From: an uncultured Collinsella sp.
GTDB taxonomy: Bacteria > Actinomycetota > Coriobacteriia > Coriobacteriales > Coriobacteriaceae
Length of the DNA stretch: 64,000 bases
Assembly (NCBI GenBank): GCA_905209455.1
Contig: CAJLTA010000004.1
Span: forward strand, 1-64,000
Reading direction: 5' to 3'
The notes under the pieces were generated by a model. The model searched no databases. It was not told the DNA's origin and worked only from the letters and a program-made list of their open reading frames with translations. This document shows positions 54,584 to 63,071 of this stretch, piece after piece (the first letter of the stretch is position 1; each line of letters starts with the position of its first letter). The position numbers and the translations under genes are program-made.

Positions 54584-56721
54584 TTGCGACGTCCGCCTCC
54601 GTTGGCGCCCTGACGCCCCTGGGCCGCGCGATTGCGCCCTGCGGTGTTCTGTGCACGCGACATGCCGCCGTGGCCCTTGCTGCCCTTGGGCCCCTTGCCA
54701 GCGCCGCCGCCATGCGGTTTGCCGCCCTTCTTGCCGGCGCCATGCCCACCGCCGGCCGATGTCTCGCCCGGGCGTGGCGGTACGGGACGAATCAGACAAT
54801 GCTTGGTGTAGCCGATCAGATCGCGGCGGCCGGCTTTTTCCAGCGCCTCGCGCACAAGCTTGTAGTTCTCGGGCTTGCGATACTGGATGAGCGCACGCTG
54901 CATGGCCTTCTCGTGCGGGTCGCGCGCCACGTAGATCGGCTGCATGGTGCGCGGGTCCACGCCGGTGTAGTACATGCAGGTCGACATGGTGGACGGCGTG
55001 GGGTAGAAGTCCTGCACCTGCTCGGGCATGTAGCCCATGTCGCGCACGGCTTCGGCAAGGTCCACGGCTTCCTTCATCGTCGAGCCGGGATGGCTCGAGA
55101 TCAGATACGGCACCACATACTGCTTGAGTCCGTATTCGCGGTTCAGGCGTTCAAATTTACGGCAGAACGCATCGTAGACGGCGCGGCTCGGCTTGCCCAT
55201 CACGGACAGCACCGCGTCGCTCACGTGCTCGGGCGCTACGCGCAGCTGGCCCGAGACATGGTGCTCCAGCAGCTCGCGCAAAAACTCGTCCGAGGCGTCG
55301 GCCATGGTGTAGTCAAAGCGGATGCCGCTGCGGACGAAGACCTTCTTGACGCCCGGCAGCTGGCGCAGGTCGCGCAGCAGCTGTGTGTAGCCGCTCTCGT
55401 CGACCACCATGTTCTTGCACACACTCGGCCACAGGCAGCGCTTGTTCTTGCACACGCCGTGCTTGAGCTGCTTGTCGCAGGCGGGACGGCTAAAGTTAGC
55501 CGTCGGCCCGCCCACGTCGTTGATATAGCCCTTAAACTCGGGATCGTGCGTGAGCAGCTCGGCTTCGCGCATGATCGAGTCGTGACTGCGCATCTGCAGC
55601 ACGCGACCCTGGTGGAAGGTGAGCGCGCAAAACGAGCACTCGCCAAAGCACCCGCGGTTGGAGCTGATGGAAAACTTGATCTCGGCAAAGGCCGGCACGC
55701 CGCCCGCCGCGTCGTAATCGGGATGCCAGTCGCGTGCGTAGGGGAGCTCGGCCACCTCGTCCATCTCGTCGGTGGTGAGTGTTGCCGACGGCGGATTCTG
55801 CACCACATAGACGCTGTTGGGGTAGGGCTCTACTAGGCGATGCCCGGTGATGGGGTCCATATTCTGCTGCTGCACGTTAAAACTGCGTGCGTAGTTGAGC
55901 TTATCGGCGGCAAGGTCGTCCCAGCTGGGCAGTAGGTCGTAGTCGTAGACCTCGTCGAGCGAACCCGTGCGGTAGACGGTGCCATTGATATAGGTGATCT
56001 GATTGACGGGCAGTCCCGCGTCGAGCGCGTCGGCGATCTCGACAATCGCGTGCTCGCCCATGCCGTAGATGAGGATGTCGGCGCCCGAGTCGAGTAGTAC
56101 CGAGCGCTTGAGCTTGTCCTGCCAGTAGTCGTAGTGAGCCAGGCGGCGCAGGCTTGCCTCGATGCCGCCGATGATGATGGGAGCGTCCTTGAACGTCTGA
56201 CGGATGAGGTTGCCGTAGACCGTGACGGCACGATTGGGGCGGTGCCCCTCCTCGCCACCGGGGGTATAGGCGTCGGTATGGCGACGGTGCTTGGTCACCG
56301 AATAGTGGTTGACCATGGAGTCCATGTTGCCGGCGCTGACCAAAAAGCCCAGGCGCGGCTCACCGAGCACCGTGATGCTGGCGGGGTCGGTCCAGTCGGG
56401 CTGGCAGATGATGCCCACTTTGTAGCCGTGCGCGTCGAGGACGCGGCTGATGATGGCCATGCCAAAGCTGGGGTGGTCCACGTAGGCGTCGCCGCAGATG
56501 TAGACAAAGTCGCACTGGTCCCAGCCGCGCGCATCCATGTCGGCGCGGCTGACGGGGAGGAACTTATCGCGGCCCGGGCGCCAGGGACGGGTGGGCGTCG
56601 CTTGGGAATGCTTGGTGCGGGCGACCGTGGCCTGCGCCTTACCGCTGCGCTTTTGCTGCTGGCCCTGTTTGCCCTGCTGACTGCGCTGGTTGTTCTGAGC
56701 GTGCTGAGGCTTTTTTGCCAC
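54580..56721 (-). CDS. YgiQ family radical-SAM protein (UPF0313)
   Basis: 713 residues. The basic Gln-rich start is followed by a B12-binding-like region and the YgiQ radical-SAM core with ISSNRGCFGECSFCALTFHQGR (CxxxCxxC binding the [4Fe-4S] cluster), then ISSHPGSTMKEAVDLAE and QVQDFYPTPSTMSTCMYYTG. A Gly/Lys-rich tail ends it. The reaction is unknown. The start is GTG 56721, because GGGAGGG lies 4 nt upstream; longer frames have no site. Confidence 0.92.
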   Translation of the reverse strand: MAKKPQHAQNNQRSQQGKQGQQQKRSGKAQATVARTKHSQATPTRPWRPGRDKFLPVSRADMDARGWDQCDFVYICGDAYVDHPSFGMAIISRVLDAHGYKVGIICQPDWTDPASITVLGEPRLGFLVSAGNMDSMVNHYSVTKHRRHTDAYTPGGEEGHRPNRAVTVYGNLIRQTFKDAPIIIGGIEASLRRLAHYDYWQDKLKRSVLLDSGADILIYGMGEHAIVEIADALDAGLPVNQITYINGTVYRTGSLDEVYDYDLLPSWDDLAADKLNYARSFNVQQQNMDPITGHRLVEPYPNSVYVVQNPPSATLTTDEMDEVAELPYARDWHPDYDAAGGVPAFAEIKFSISSNRGCFGECSFCALTFHQGRVLQMRSHDSIMREAELLTHDPEFKGYINDVGGPTANFSRPACDKQLKHGVCKNKRCLWPSVCKNMVVDESGYTQLLRDLRQLPGVKKVFVRSGIRFDYTMADASDEFLRELLEHHVSGQLRVAPEHVSDAVLSVMGKPSRAVYDAFCRKFERLNREYGLKQYVVPYLISSHPGSTMKEAVDLAEAVRDMGYMPEQVQDFYPTPSTMSTCMYYTGVDPRTMQPIYVARDPHEKAMQRALIQYRKPENYKLVREALEKAGRRDLIGYTKHCLIRPVPPRPGETSAGGGHGAGKKGGKPHGGGAGKGPKGSKGHGGMSRAQNTAGRNRAAQGRQGANGGGRRN

Positions 56722-56758
56722 GATCCCTCCCGGTGTTTGTATGCTGCACGTAATTGTA

Positions 56759-56793
56759 ACCAGTCTTTTTGGGACGGGGCTAAAAAGACTGGT
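56759..56793. repeat. ACCAGTCTTTTT / AAAAAGACTGGT palindrome
   Basis: Perfect 12-bp arms around GGGACGGGGCT, in the 262-bp space between divergent ygiQ and the YoaK gene. With T- and A-tracts inside the arms it could act as a hairpin in either leader. Confidence 0.65.
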
Positions 56794-56983
56794 GGAGTAC
56801 ATGGGCTGGCGGATCGGCGTGTCGATGCGGGTGCTGTATCCGTCGTTTGTTTCCAGACTGTGTATCTGCGTGTTGGGGAAGCCGTCTCGCGCGCACGCCA
56901 TGTTGTCAATGGGTTACAGTATGAACGGCGGCTATGTTTCCGCCAACGCACGAGAGAGTCGTCAACAAGGAGGATGCACGACG

Positions 56984-57703
56984 ATGCAGCGTGCCAAACA
57001 GATATCGGAGTCTATTGAGCTGGGCATCATCTTGGCGCTCGCCGGTGGCTTTATGGACGTGTATTCGTACATTGGGCGCGACCATGTTTTCGCCAACGCG
57101 CAGACAGGCAACATCCTGCTCGTGGGCGTGAGCATCTCGGAGGGCAACTGGGCACTTGCGGAGCGCTACTTCTTCCCTGTGGTGTCGTTTGCCGTGGGTA
57201 TTATGCTTGCCGATCTGGTACACGAGCGGTTTGGCAGCGTGATCCACTGGCGTCAGGTGACGGTGTTCTTTGAAGCCGTCATCTTGCTGGGCGTGAGCTT
57301 TATCCCGGGCGGATATTTCAACCTGCTCGCCAACTGCCTCACCTCGTTTGCCTGCGGCATGCAGGTCGAGAGCTTCCGCAAGATCCACGGTCACGGCATC
57401 GCTACGACCATGTGCATCGGCAACTTGCGCAACGCGCTGCAAAACGTGGACGATTACATCATCACCCACAGGCGCGGCTTTTTGGAAAACGGCCTGCTGT
57501 ACTTTGGCGTGATCTTTACCTTTGTGTTTGGCGCCGTGTTGGGCAACTGGTGTATTGAGCGCATGGGCCTGCACGCCATCGTCGTGGCGAGCTTGCTGCT
57601 GTTTGTCGCATTTGCCATCATGTTCATCGACCGCGAGCGCGATTTGCACAGGAAATGGGCCCGCATCATAGCTGACTGGCAGACCGCGAGTCTTAAGCGC
57701 TAA
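56984..57703 (+). CDS. YoaK family membrane protein (DUF1275)
   Basis: 239 residues, about six membrane helices. The start ELGIILALAGGFMDVYSYIGRDHVFANAQTGNILLVG is the family signature, and CGMQVESFRKIHGHGIATTMCIGNLRNA is the second conserved stretch. Function unknown. ATG 56984 with AAGGAGG upstream. Confidence 0.9.
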   Translation: MQRAKQISESIELGIILALAGGFMDVYSYIGRDHVFANAQTGNILLVGVSISEGNWALAERYFFPVVSFAVGIMLADLVHERFGSVIHWRQVTVFFEAVILLGVSFIPGGYFNLLANCLTSFACGMQVESFRKIHGHGIATTMCIGNLRNALQNVDDYIITHRRGFLENGLLYFGVIFTFVFGAVLGNWCIERMGLHAIVVASLLLFVAFAIMFIDRERDLHRKWARIIADWQTASLKR

Positions 57704-57706
57704 GGT

Positions 57707-57779
57707 GCATGTTCGTAACAACATTCAGGAGCCAGAAAAAACTATCCAGCTCCTGAATGTTGCTACGAACTGCTTTTTT
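57707..57779 (+). terminator. Long-stem terminator between convergent genes
   Basis: Arms of about 25 nt (57707-57732 and 57749-57773), complementary except for two positions, followed by six T. The stem is much longer than a normal terminator and may derive from a palindromic repeat. Confidence 0.75.
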
Positions 57780-57784
57780 GCGAT

Positions 57785-58324
57785 TTATTCGAGATGCTCT
57801 TCAATCCGAGCCCTAAGAAGGGCAATGGCTGTAGGTATTCCAATTGCGGCGGCTAATTCGGCTTTATCCAAAACCTGTATGCTAAAGCACGATTGTTTAT
57901 CACATTGAAGGACGATAACTGAAGATAGTTTCACTTCCCGTTGGCTGAATATATCGTAATCTCCAAATAGGAAGTTACCTTTTATTGTGTAATTCGGTAT
58001 GTTCGTTACGCACTTCATCTCAAGTCTGTTTAGGCCATAATCAAACACCGCAACTTCCTTGTGTTCGATGATGAGCGCAACCCTGGGCATGTTGCTAAAA
58101 CCACCGTCGACGACAGTGAAGAGTTTTTCATTTGCATCGTCATAAACGGTATATTTAAGACTCAATAGCTGTCCTAGTGGACCCGTGAACCCATGTTTTT
58201 TGATGTTGAGGTTGTCTCCTGCTGGGTTGATGAGAGCCAAAGTATGCGGATAAGGGTTACCTTCAATTGAGATTTGATATTCGTTTGTAGCCGTCTTGCT
58301 CGATTTAGGACAACTAGCCACCAT
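57785..58324 (-). CDS. LURP-one-like (Tubby C-terminal fold) protein, low GC
   Basis: 179 residues. The order EKLFTVVDGGFSNMPRVALIIEHKEVAVFDYG, PNYTIKGNFLFGDYDIF and VLDKAELAAAIGIPTAIALL resembles the LURP-one/YxjI family of beta-barrel proteins with a central helix. Function unknown in bacteria. GC is visibly lower (about 40-45%) than in neighbouring genes, and the low-GC stretch extends to about 58560, suggesting transfer. Weak ribosome-binding site. Confidence 0.68.
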   Translation of the reverse strand: MVASCPKSSKTATNEYQISIEGNPYPHTLALINPAGDNLNIKKHGFTGPLGQLLSLKYTVYDDANEKLFTVVDGGFSNMPRVALIIEHKEVAVFDYGLNRLEMKCVTNIPNYTIKGNFLFGDYDIFSQREVKLSSVIVLQCDKQSCFSIQVLDKAELAAAIGIPTAIALLRARIEEHLE

Positions 58325-58505
58325 GTGTCATCGCCTCGATCGAATTGGAACCGTCTTCTGCTTCGTGCGGAGAATTACGCTGTACGTTGCAGTAGATGCA
58401 GCTGCAATAACCGCATGGGCAATTTCTAACAAAATGAATGACGTTATTTGCTGCATGCATGTTATTCACTACAAAGTATCTTTTTATAAACGTATTGTCA
58501 AACAT
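58314..58505 (-). CDS. Possible small cysteine-rich ORF upstream of the LURP-one-like gene
   Basis: 63 codons overlapping the next gene's start by 11 nt, as in translational coupling. It contains NCPCGYCSCIYCNVQ, a tight cluster of five Cys. No good ribosome-binding site is seen, so it may be chance. The remaining gap to 58736 is A/T-rich and carries no other gene. Confidence 0.22.
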   Translation of the reverse strand: MFDNTFIKRYFVVNNMHAANNVIHFVRNCPCGYCSCIYCNVQRNSPHEAEDGSNSIEAMTHGG

Positions 58506-58626
58506 ATATTGCTAAAACAGAAACAATTTATAGACTGAGTCGGTCGTATTCTTTGGGCGATTGCTCCCATAATCTAGCCTTCGCTGCTGTCGGGAGGGAA
58601 GGACTAGGGCTCCGTTATTCTGTTGA

Positions 58627-58677
58627 AACGCTTTAACACTTTTGACGTTCTCACGCGTTTTTTGTTTCAAAAGCGTT
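58627..58677. promoter_or_regulatory. AACGCTTT / AAAGCGTT inverted pair upstream of the dehydrogenase
   Basis: AACGCTTT (58627-58634) and AAAGCGTT (58670-58677) are exact inverted complements about 43 bp apart, 60-110 bp before the dehydrogenase start. They might be paired operator half-sites or form a DNA loop; by inspection only. Confidence 0.35.
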
Positions 58678-58736
58678 AGGATGGGACTTATAGCGCGGGG
58701 CGTAATGGATGCCCCGCACACGATGGGAGGCTATCA

Positions 58737-59903
58737 ATGGCTAATCGTTTCGTTCTCAACACCATCTCTTATCATGGTTCCGGCGCCATCAAGGAGATCC
58801 CCGGCGAGCTCCAGCGTCGCGGCTACAAGAAGATCTTCGTCTGCTCCGACCCCGATCTGGTTAAGTTTGGCGTTACCGCTAAGGTGACCGACGAGCTCGA
58901 CGCCGCCGGCATCGCTTGGAGCCTCTACTCCGAGATTAAGCCCAACCCCACTATCCAGAACGTCAAGGACGGCGTCGAGGCCTTCAAGGCCGCCGAGGCT
59001 GACGCTATCGTGACCATTGGTGGTGGCTCCTCCATGGACACCGCTAAGGCCATTGGCATCATCATCAACAACCCCGAGTTCGCCGATGTCCGCAGCCTCG
59101 AGGGCGTTGCTCCGACTAAGAACCACGCCGTGTTCACCATCGCCGTGCCGACGACCGCCGGTACCGCCGCCGAGGTGACCATCAACTACGTCATCACCGA
59201 CCCCGAGAAGGTTCGCAAGTTCGTGTGCGTCGACACCAACGACGCCCCCGAGGTCGCCGTCGTCGATCCTGACATGATGGCTTCCATGCCCGCCGGCCTG
59301 ACCGCTTCCACTGGTATGGACGCTCTGACCCACGCCATCGAGGGCTACACCACCAAGGGTGCTTGGGAGCTCTCCGACATGTTCCACTTTGAGGCTATTA
59401 AGCTGATCAGCGAGAACCTGCGTGACTCCGTCACCGAGGCCAAGTCCGGTCAGCCCGGCTCCGGCCGCGAGGGCATGGCTCTTGGCCAGTATGTCGCCGG
59501 CATGGGCTTCTCCAACGTCGGCCTGGGCATCGACCACGCCATGGCTCACACCCTGTCCGCTCACTACGATACCCCGCACGGTGTCGCCTGCGCCATGCTG
59601 CTGCCGATCGCCATGGAGTTCAACAAGCCGGTTTGCACCGAGCGCCTGGCCAAGGTTGCCGTTGCCATGGGCGTTGACACCACGGGCATGAGCACCGACG
59701 AGGCTGCCGACGCCGCTATCGCCGCCGTCAAGCAGCTTTCCGCCGACGTGAACATCCCGCACGTCTGCGAGGCCATGAAGGCTGACGAGATCGAGGTCCT
59801 GGCCAAGGACGCCATGGCCGACGCCTGCTTCCCGGGTAACCCGCGCGAGGCGACGCTCGACGACGTCATCGAGCTCTTCAAGAAGATCTGCCCGGCTGCC
59901 TAG
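58737..59903 (+). CDS. fucO: Iron-containing alcohol dehydrogenase, lactaldehyde reductase (FucO)-like
   Basis: 388 residues of the group III alcohol dehydrogenases. GGGSSMDTAKAIG binds NAD, and STGMDALTHAIEGY and GLGIDHAMAHTLSAHYDTPHG hold the His ligands for Fe2+. The whole pattern is closest to FucO, which reduces lactaldehyde to 1,2-propanediol; butanol-type activity is also possible. AGGAG-like GGGAGG lies upstream. It has its own terminator and no fucose genes next to it. Strong codon bias (GGC, ACC, AAG) suggests high expression. Confidence 0.88.
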   Translation: MANRFVLNTISYHGSGAIKEIPGELQRRGYKKIFVCSDPDLVKFGVTAKVTDELDAAGIAWSLYSEIKPNPTIQNVKDGVEAFKAAEADAIVTIGGGSSMDTAKAIGIIINNPEFADVRSLEGVAPTKNHAVFTIAVPTTAGTAAEVTINYVITDPEKVRKFVCVDTNDAPEVAVVDPDMMASMPAGLTASTGMDALTHAIEGYTTKGAWELSDMFHFEAIKLISENLRDSVTEAKSGQPGSGREGMALGQYVAGMGFSNVGLGIDHAMAHTLSAHYDTPHGVACAMLLPIAMEFNKPVCTERLAKVAVAMGVDTTGMSTDEAADAAIAAVKQLSADVNIPHVCEAMKADEIEVLAKDAMADACFPGNPREATLDDVIELFKKICPAA

Positions 59904-59956
59904 CCCAGTTTGGTGGTCCTTCGCCCGTAGGCATATAGTCTTTTGACTTGCCGCTG

Positions 59957-59988
59957 GCCCCGCCGCGCTACGCGCGGCGGGGCTTTTT
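59957..59988 (+). terminator. Terminator after the dehydrogenase
   Basis: Perfect 12-bp stem GCCCCGCCGCGC / GCGCGGCGGGGC with a TAC loop, followed by five T. Confidence 0.92.
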
Positions 59989-60063
59989 GTGCCGCGTCGA
60001 TGCCCCGAGATGGGTAAAGCCAAGGCATACCGCCCGCTGCGGATAGGTGGTGCACTTCCCAGC

Positions 60064-60302
60064 GTGCATTTTTGGGAGTATTCAGCAGACTCTGAAAAAT
60101 GCATAGCGTTGTGAATGGGCCGTAGTGGTCCGCAGGCGCCCATCGACAGCCATTGCGGACGGACTATCGATGACCGGAGGGGTTGTCGCTGCAGTTTCTG
60201 CTTTGCGACGACCTGCAACCTTGCTGTAGCCGCGTCGTTTTGTCGTTTGTGATGGGGCCGTTGGGGGCCGCGGCGCAGAATACTCCGTTTTTTGCACGGT
60301 CC
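60064..60302. repeat. 239-bp element with inverted ends, copy B
   Basis: The left end TGCATTTTTGGGAGTATTC and the right end GCAGAATACTCCGTTTTTTG match those of the element at 40806-41042; the right 28 bases are identical in both. The interiors are largely different. It lies in a 604-bp gene-free stretch between a terminator and the M42 peptidase; no gene is supported inside. Confidence 0.7.
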
Positions 60303-60507
60303 AAGGTAGGGTACCCTGAGACGAAGCAAAAAGATGCCCTATATTTATGCAGAAATCGAAAAGCTTTATGCACAATTCGGATTTTAAACCGTGCGCGTGC
60401 GCAAAATCGGCACGAGGACGTCTGGAGGTGGCTCGGCTTCTAGGGCATCGCACGTGTAGAACGGTTAAAATCGGGATTCGGTCTTAGTTTTATTTGGAAG
60501 GATGCAT

Positions 60508-61551
60508 ATGGGTTCCAATATCGATGCTTCTCTAGAGGAGACGCTCTCCTATATCGCGGGACAGCTTAAGACGCTGACTTCTATTGCTTCGCCTACGGGC
60601 TATACCCGTGCGGCGACTGATTATCTAATGGAAACGTTGCGCGATATGGGCTTTGGCCCCGAGCGTTCCAATAAGGGCAACGTGCTGGTCGAGCTTGGCG
60701 GCGAGGGTGAGCCGCTTGTGTTGGCGAGTCATGTCGACACCCTGGGCGCCATGGTGCGCTCCATCAAGGACAATGGCCGCCTGCGTCCCACGACGCTCGG
60801 CGGGCATCAGTGGTCTACGGCCGATGGCGAGAACTGCACCGTCTACACGCGTGACGGCAATGTGTACACGGGTGTGGTCCTCAATACCGAGCCTTCGGCG
60901 CATGTGGCCGATGAGCCGGTCAAGGCCATCGAGAAGAACATGGAGATCTTGCTCGACGAGAACGTCGATAGCAAGGACGATGTGCTTGAGCTGGGCATTC
61001 AGACCGGCGACATCATCGCTATGGATCCGCGTACCACGGTGACGGAGAGCGGCTACATCAAGAGCCTCTTCCTGGATGACAAACTGTCGGCGTCGATTCT
61101 GCTGGGTCTGGCCCGCGCCGTTGCTGACGGCGAGGTGTCGCTTTCGCGCAAGGTGTCGCTGCTCTTTACCGTGTACGAGGAGGTCGGCCACGGCGGCGCC
61201 TTCGTGCCGGCCGACACGCGCGAGATGATCAGCGTTGACATGGGCTGCGTGGGCGACGACCTGGGCTGCACCGAGCGCATGGTGTCGATTTGCGCCAAGG
61301 ATTCGGGTGGCCCCTACAACTACGATCTGGTGACCACGCTGTCCAATATCGCGCGCGAGCTCGAGCTCGACTACGCCATCGACGTGTACCCGCATTACGG
61401 CTCCGACGTGGAAGCCACCCTCTCCGCAGGCTACGACATTCGCCATGGTCTGATTGGCCCCGGCGTGTACGCGAGCCACAACTACGAGCGCAGCCACATC
61501 GACGGCGTGCGCAATACCTACGAGCTGGTTCGCGCCTACGTGCAGCGCTAG
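60508..61551 (+). CDS. M42 family metallopeptidase
   Basis: 347 residues. It begins with LTSIASPTGYTRAATDYLMETLRDMGF and carries VLASHVDTLGAMVRSI (first metal His/Asp), SLFLDDKLSASILLGLARA (bridging Asp), FTVYEEVGHGGA (catalytic Glu pair), SVDMGCVGDD and ASHNYERSHIDG (last His). These co-catalytic zinc or cobalt aminopeptidases form large TET-like complexes in the cytosol. ATG 60508 is preferred since GGAAGG lies 7 nt upstream; ATG 60502 is too close. Confidence 0.92.
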   Translation: MGSNIDASLEETLSYIAGQLKTLTSIASPTGYTRAATDYLMETLRDMGFGPERSNKGNVLVELGGEGEPLVLASHVDTLGAMVRSIKDNGRLRPTTLGGHQWSTADGENCTVYTRDGNVYTGVVLNTEPSAHVADEPVKAIEKNMEILLDENVDSKDDVLELGIQTGDIIAMDPRTTVTESGYIKSLFLDDKLSASILLGLARAVADGEVSLSRKVSLLFTVYEEVGHGGAFVPADTREMISVDMGCVGDDLGCTERMVSICAKDSGGPYNYDLVTTLSNIARELELDYAIDVYPHYGSDVEATLSAGYDIRHGLIGPGVYASHNYERSHIDGVRNTYELVRAYVQR

Positions 61552-61584
61552 GGGAGCAGCTTGCGACTCGGCTGACCAATCACT

Positions 61585-61610
61585 AAGGCCCGATTTCTCG
61601 GGCCTTTTTT
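61585..61610 (+). terminator. Terminator after the M42 peptidase
   Basis: AAGGCCCGA (61585-61593) pairs with TCGGGCCTT (61598-61606), then a T-tract. Confidence 0.88.
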
Positions 61611-61616
61611 CGCTTT

Positions 61617-61659
61617 TGGTCGTTTAGTATTATGATGTATATAATCTATTAACTAAACG
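61617..61659 (+). promoter_or_regulatory. Promoter with candidate operator for the HipA-like gene
   Basis: TATAAT (61640-61645) has a weak TTGGTC 17 nt upstream. The perfect inverted repeat CGTTTAGT (61621-61628) / ACTAAACG (61652-61659) brackets the -10 site. The protein encoded next has its own DNA-binding domain, so autorepression is a natural guess. Confidence 0.55.
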
Positions 61660-61689
61660 TGTAAATTACTTAACGAGGTGATGCGGTGT

Positions 61690-63063
61690 ATGGATACGTC
61701 TGAGTACTTGTCTATGGGTGATGCCGCCCGCCTGTTGGGCGTTACGAAAGCCCGCATATCTCAACTTGCCGCATCGGGAACGCTCGCGTGCGGTATTGTG
61801 GGTGGACGGAAGATGGTTGAGTATGATTCTGCGGTCGCCTATCAAAAGGTCCGCAAACGTGGACGCCGTCCTGCGGCCGATGTGGGGCGCAAGTTTACGC
61901 TGATGTCGGCCGACCATGAGGTCGCGCATGTCTCATTTGATCCGTCGCGCGAATTTCCCTTCGAAATCGCGGAGGCACTCGATGCACAGAGGATGCCGTT
62001 TGGCACGTGCTCGAGTTCTTCTCCTACGGCGAATAAACGGGAGCTCAACGTGTGGTGGAGCCATCGGTCGGTGCCTGACGTCCGCCCCGGACTCGTCTCG
62101 CGCTATCGTGAACTGGGAATTGCCAGTGGCATCGAGGTTCCGGTTCGGTGTCTGGGCCTATCGCTTTCGGATTGTTATTGGCTGCGGCCGGCCGATTGCG
62201 CCGAACTCAAATGGCAAAACATCAATTACTTCGAGAATGATTTTGAGCGATCGGCGCCCGAAGAGCGTTCGGGTTGGCTGGAAGGCATCGGTCTTAAAAA
62301 TCCGGATAACACGTCCGAGGGCGAGCTCCCTAAATCGTGGATGATCCGAAACGGCATTCGCGTTTTGGCTAAAGGTTGCGGGATGGACGATCAGCGTCCC
62401 TTTAACGAAGCGGTTGCAACGGCTCTACATCGTCGCTTGCTGTCGGAGGGCGAGTTTGTTCCTTATACGGTTGAGTGGATGTTCGATGGCCCTGTCTGTT
62501 TGTGCGACGACTTTCTTGACGGCCGCGAGGAATACGTTCCGGCTGTTTACGTTAAGGGCGCACTTGGTAGCCAGCGGGGAAACTCGACATACGATCGATA
62601 CTGTTGCTACCTCGGTAAGCATGGTGTCGATGAGGCCGCTGTGAGAAGGTCTATGTCTCAGATGATTGTCTGCGATGCCCTTTTGGCCAACAGCGACCGC
62701 CATTGGCGAAACTTCGGCATCATCCGCAATGTCGACACCCTGGAGATAAGGCCTGCTCCGCTGTTCGATAGCGGCAACTGCCTGTGGTACAACGTACCAA
62801 CTGCCGTGCTCGCAACTGGGGAGTTTGGGTTTACCGCTAAGCCGTTTGGGCCCGACCCTTCCGTCCAGCTGGCGCTTGCGGATTCGCTCGATTGGTTCGA
62901 TTCATCGCGGCTCAACGGATTTGTTGATGATGCGATTGAGATTCTTTCGCAGAGCAAGTGGGCCACGGCGGAGGGTCGGCTCGAGTCCATTCGCCGCGGC
63001 CTGGAGCGTCGCGTAATCGAGGTTGGTGCCGCTGTTGAAGTGCTTCGACACGTGCGGCGATAA
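61690..63063 (+). CDS. HipA-like kinase-fold protein with N-terminal excisionase/MerR-type HTH
   Basis: 457 residues. About 1-60 is a helix-turn-helix of excisionase type (YLSMGDAARLLGVTKARISQLAASGTL). After a middle region with VPVRCLGLSLSDCYWLRPADCAELKWQNINYF, the C-terminal part matches HipA: LANSDRHWRNFGIIRN (catalytic Asp and Asn) and APLFDSGN (metal-binding Asp). HipA phosphorylates glutamyl-tRNA synthetase; the target here is unknown. Normally the DNA-binding antitoxin HipB is a separate gene; none is adjacent. ATG 61690 with GAGGTG upstream. Confidence 0.8.
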   Translation: MDTSEYLSMGDAARLLGVTKARISQLAASGTLACGIVGGRKMVEYDSAVAYQKVRKRGRRPAADVGRKFTLMSADHEVAHVSFDPSREFPFEIAEALDAQRMPFGTCSSSSPTANKRELNVWWSHRSVPDVRPGLVSRYRELGIASGIEVPVRCLGLSLSDCYWLRPADCAELKWQNINYFENDFERSAPEERSGWLEGIGLKNPDNTSEGELPKSWMIRNGIRVLAKGCGMDDQRPFNEAVATALHRRLLSEGEFVPYTVEWMFDGPVCLCDDFLDGREEYVPAVYVKGALGSQRGNSTYDRYCCYLGKHGVDEAAVRRSMSQMIVCDALLANSDRHWRNFGIIRNVDTLEIRPAPLFDSGNCLWYNVPTAVLATGEFGFTAKPFGPDPSVQLALADSLDWFDSSRLNGFVDDAIEILSQSKWATAEGRLESIRRGLERRVIEVGAAVEVLRHVRR

Positions 63064-63071
63064 TCCCGCGA

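Noticed and set aside
58734..60329. Minus-strand frame covering the dehydrogenase gene and the repeat element
   Set aside because: Its body is the reverse of a highly biased dehydrogenase gene, and its start lies in the 239-bp repeat.
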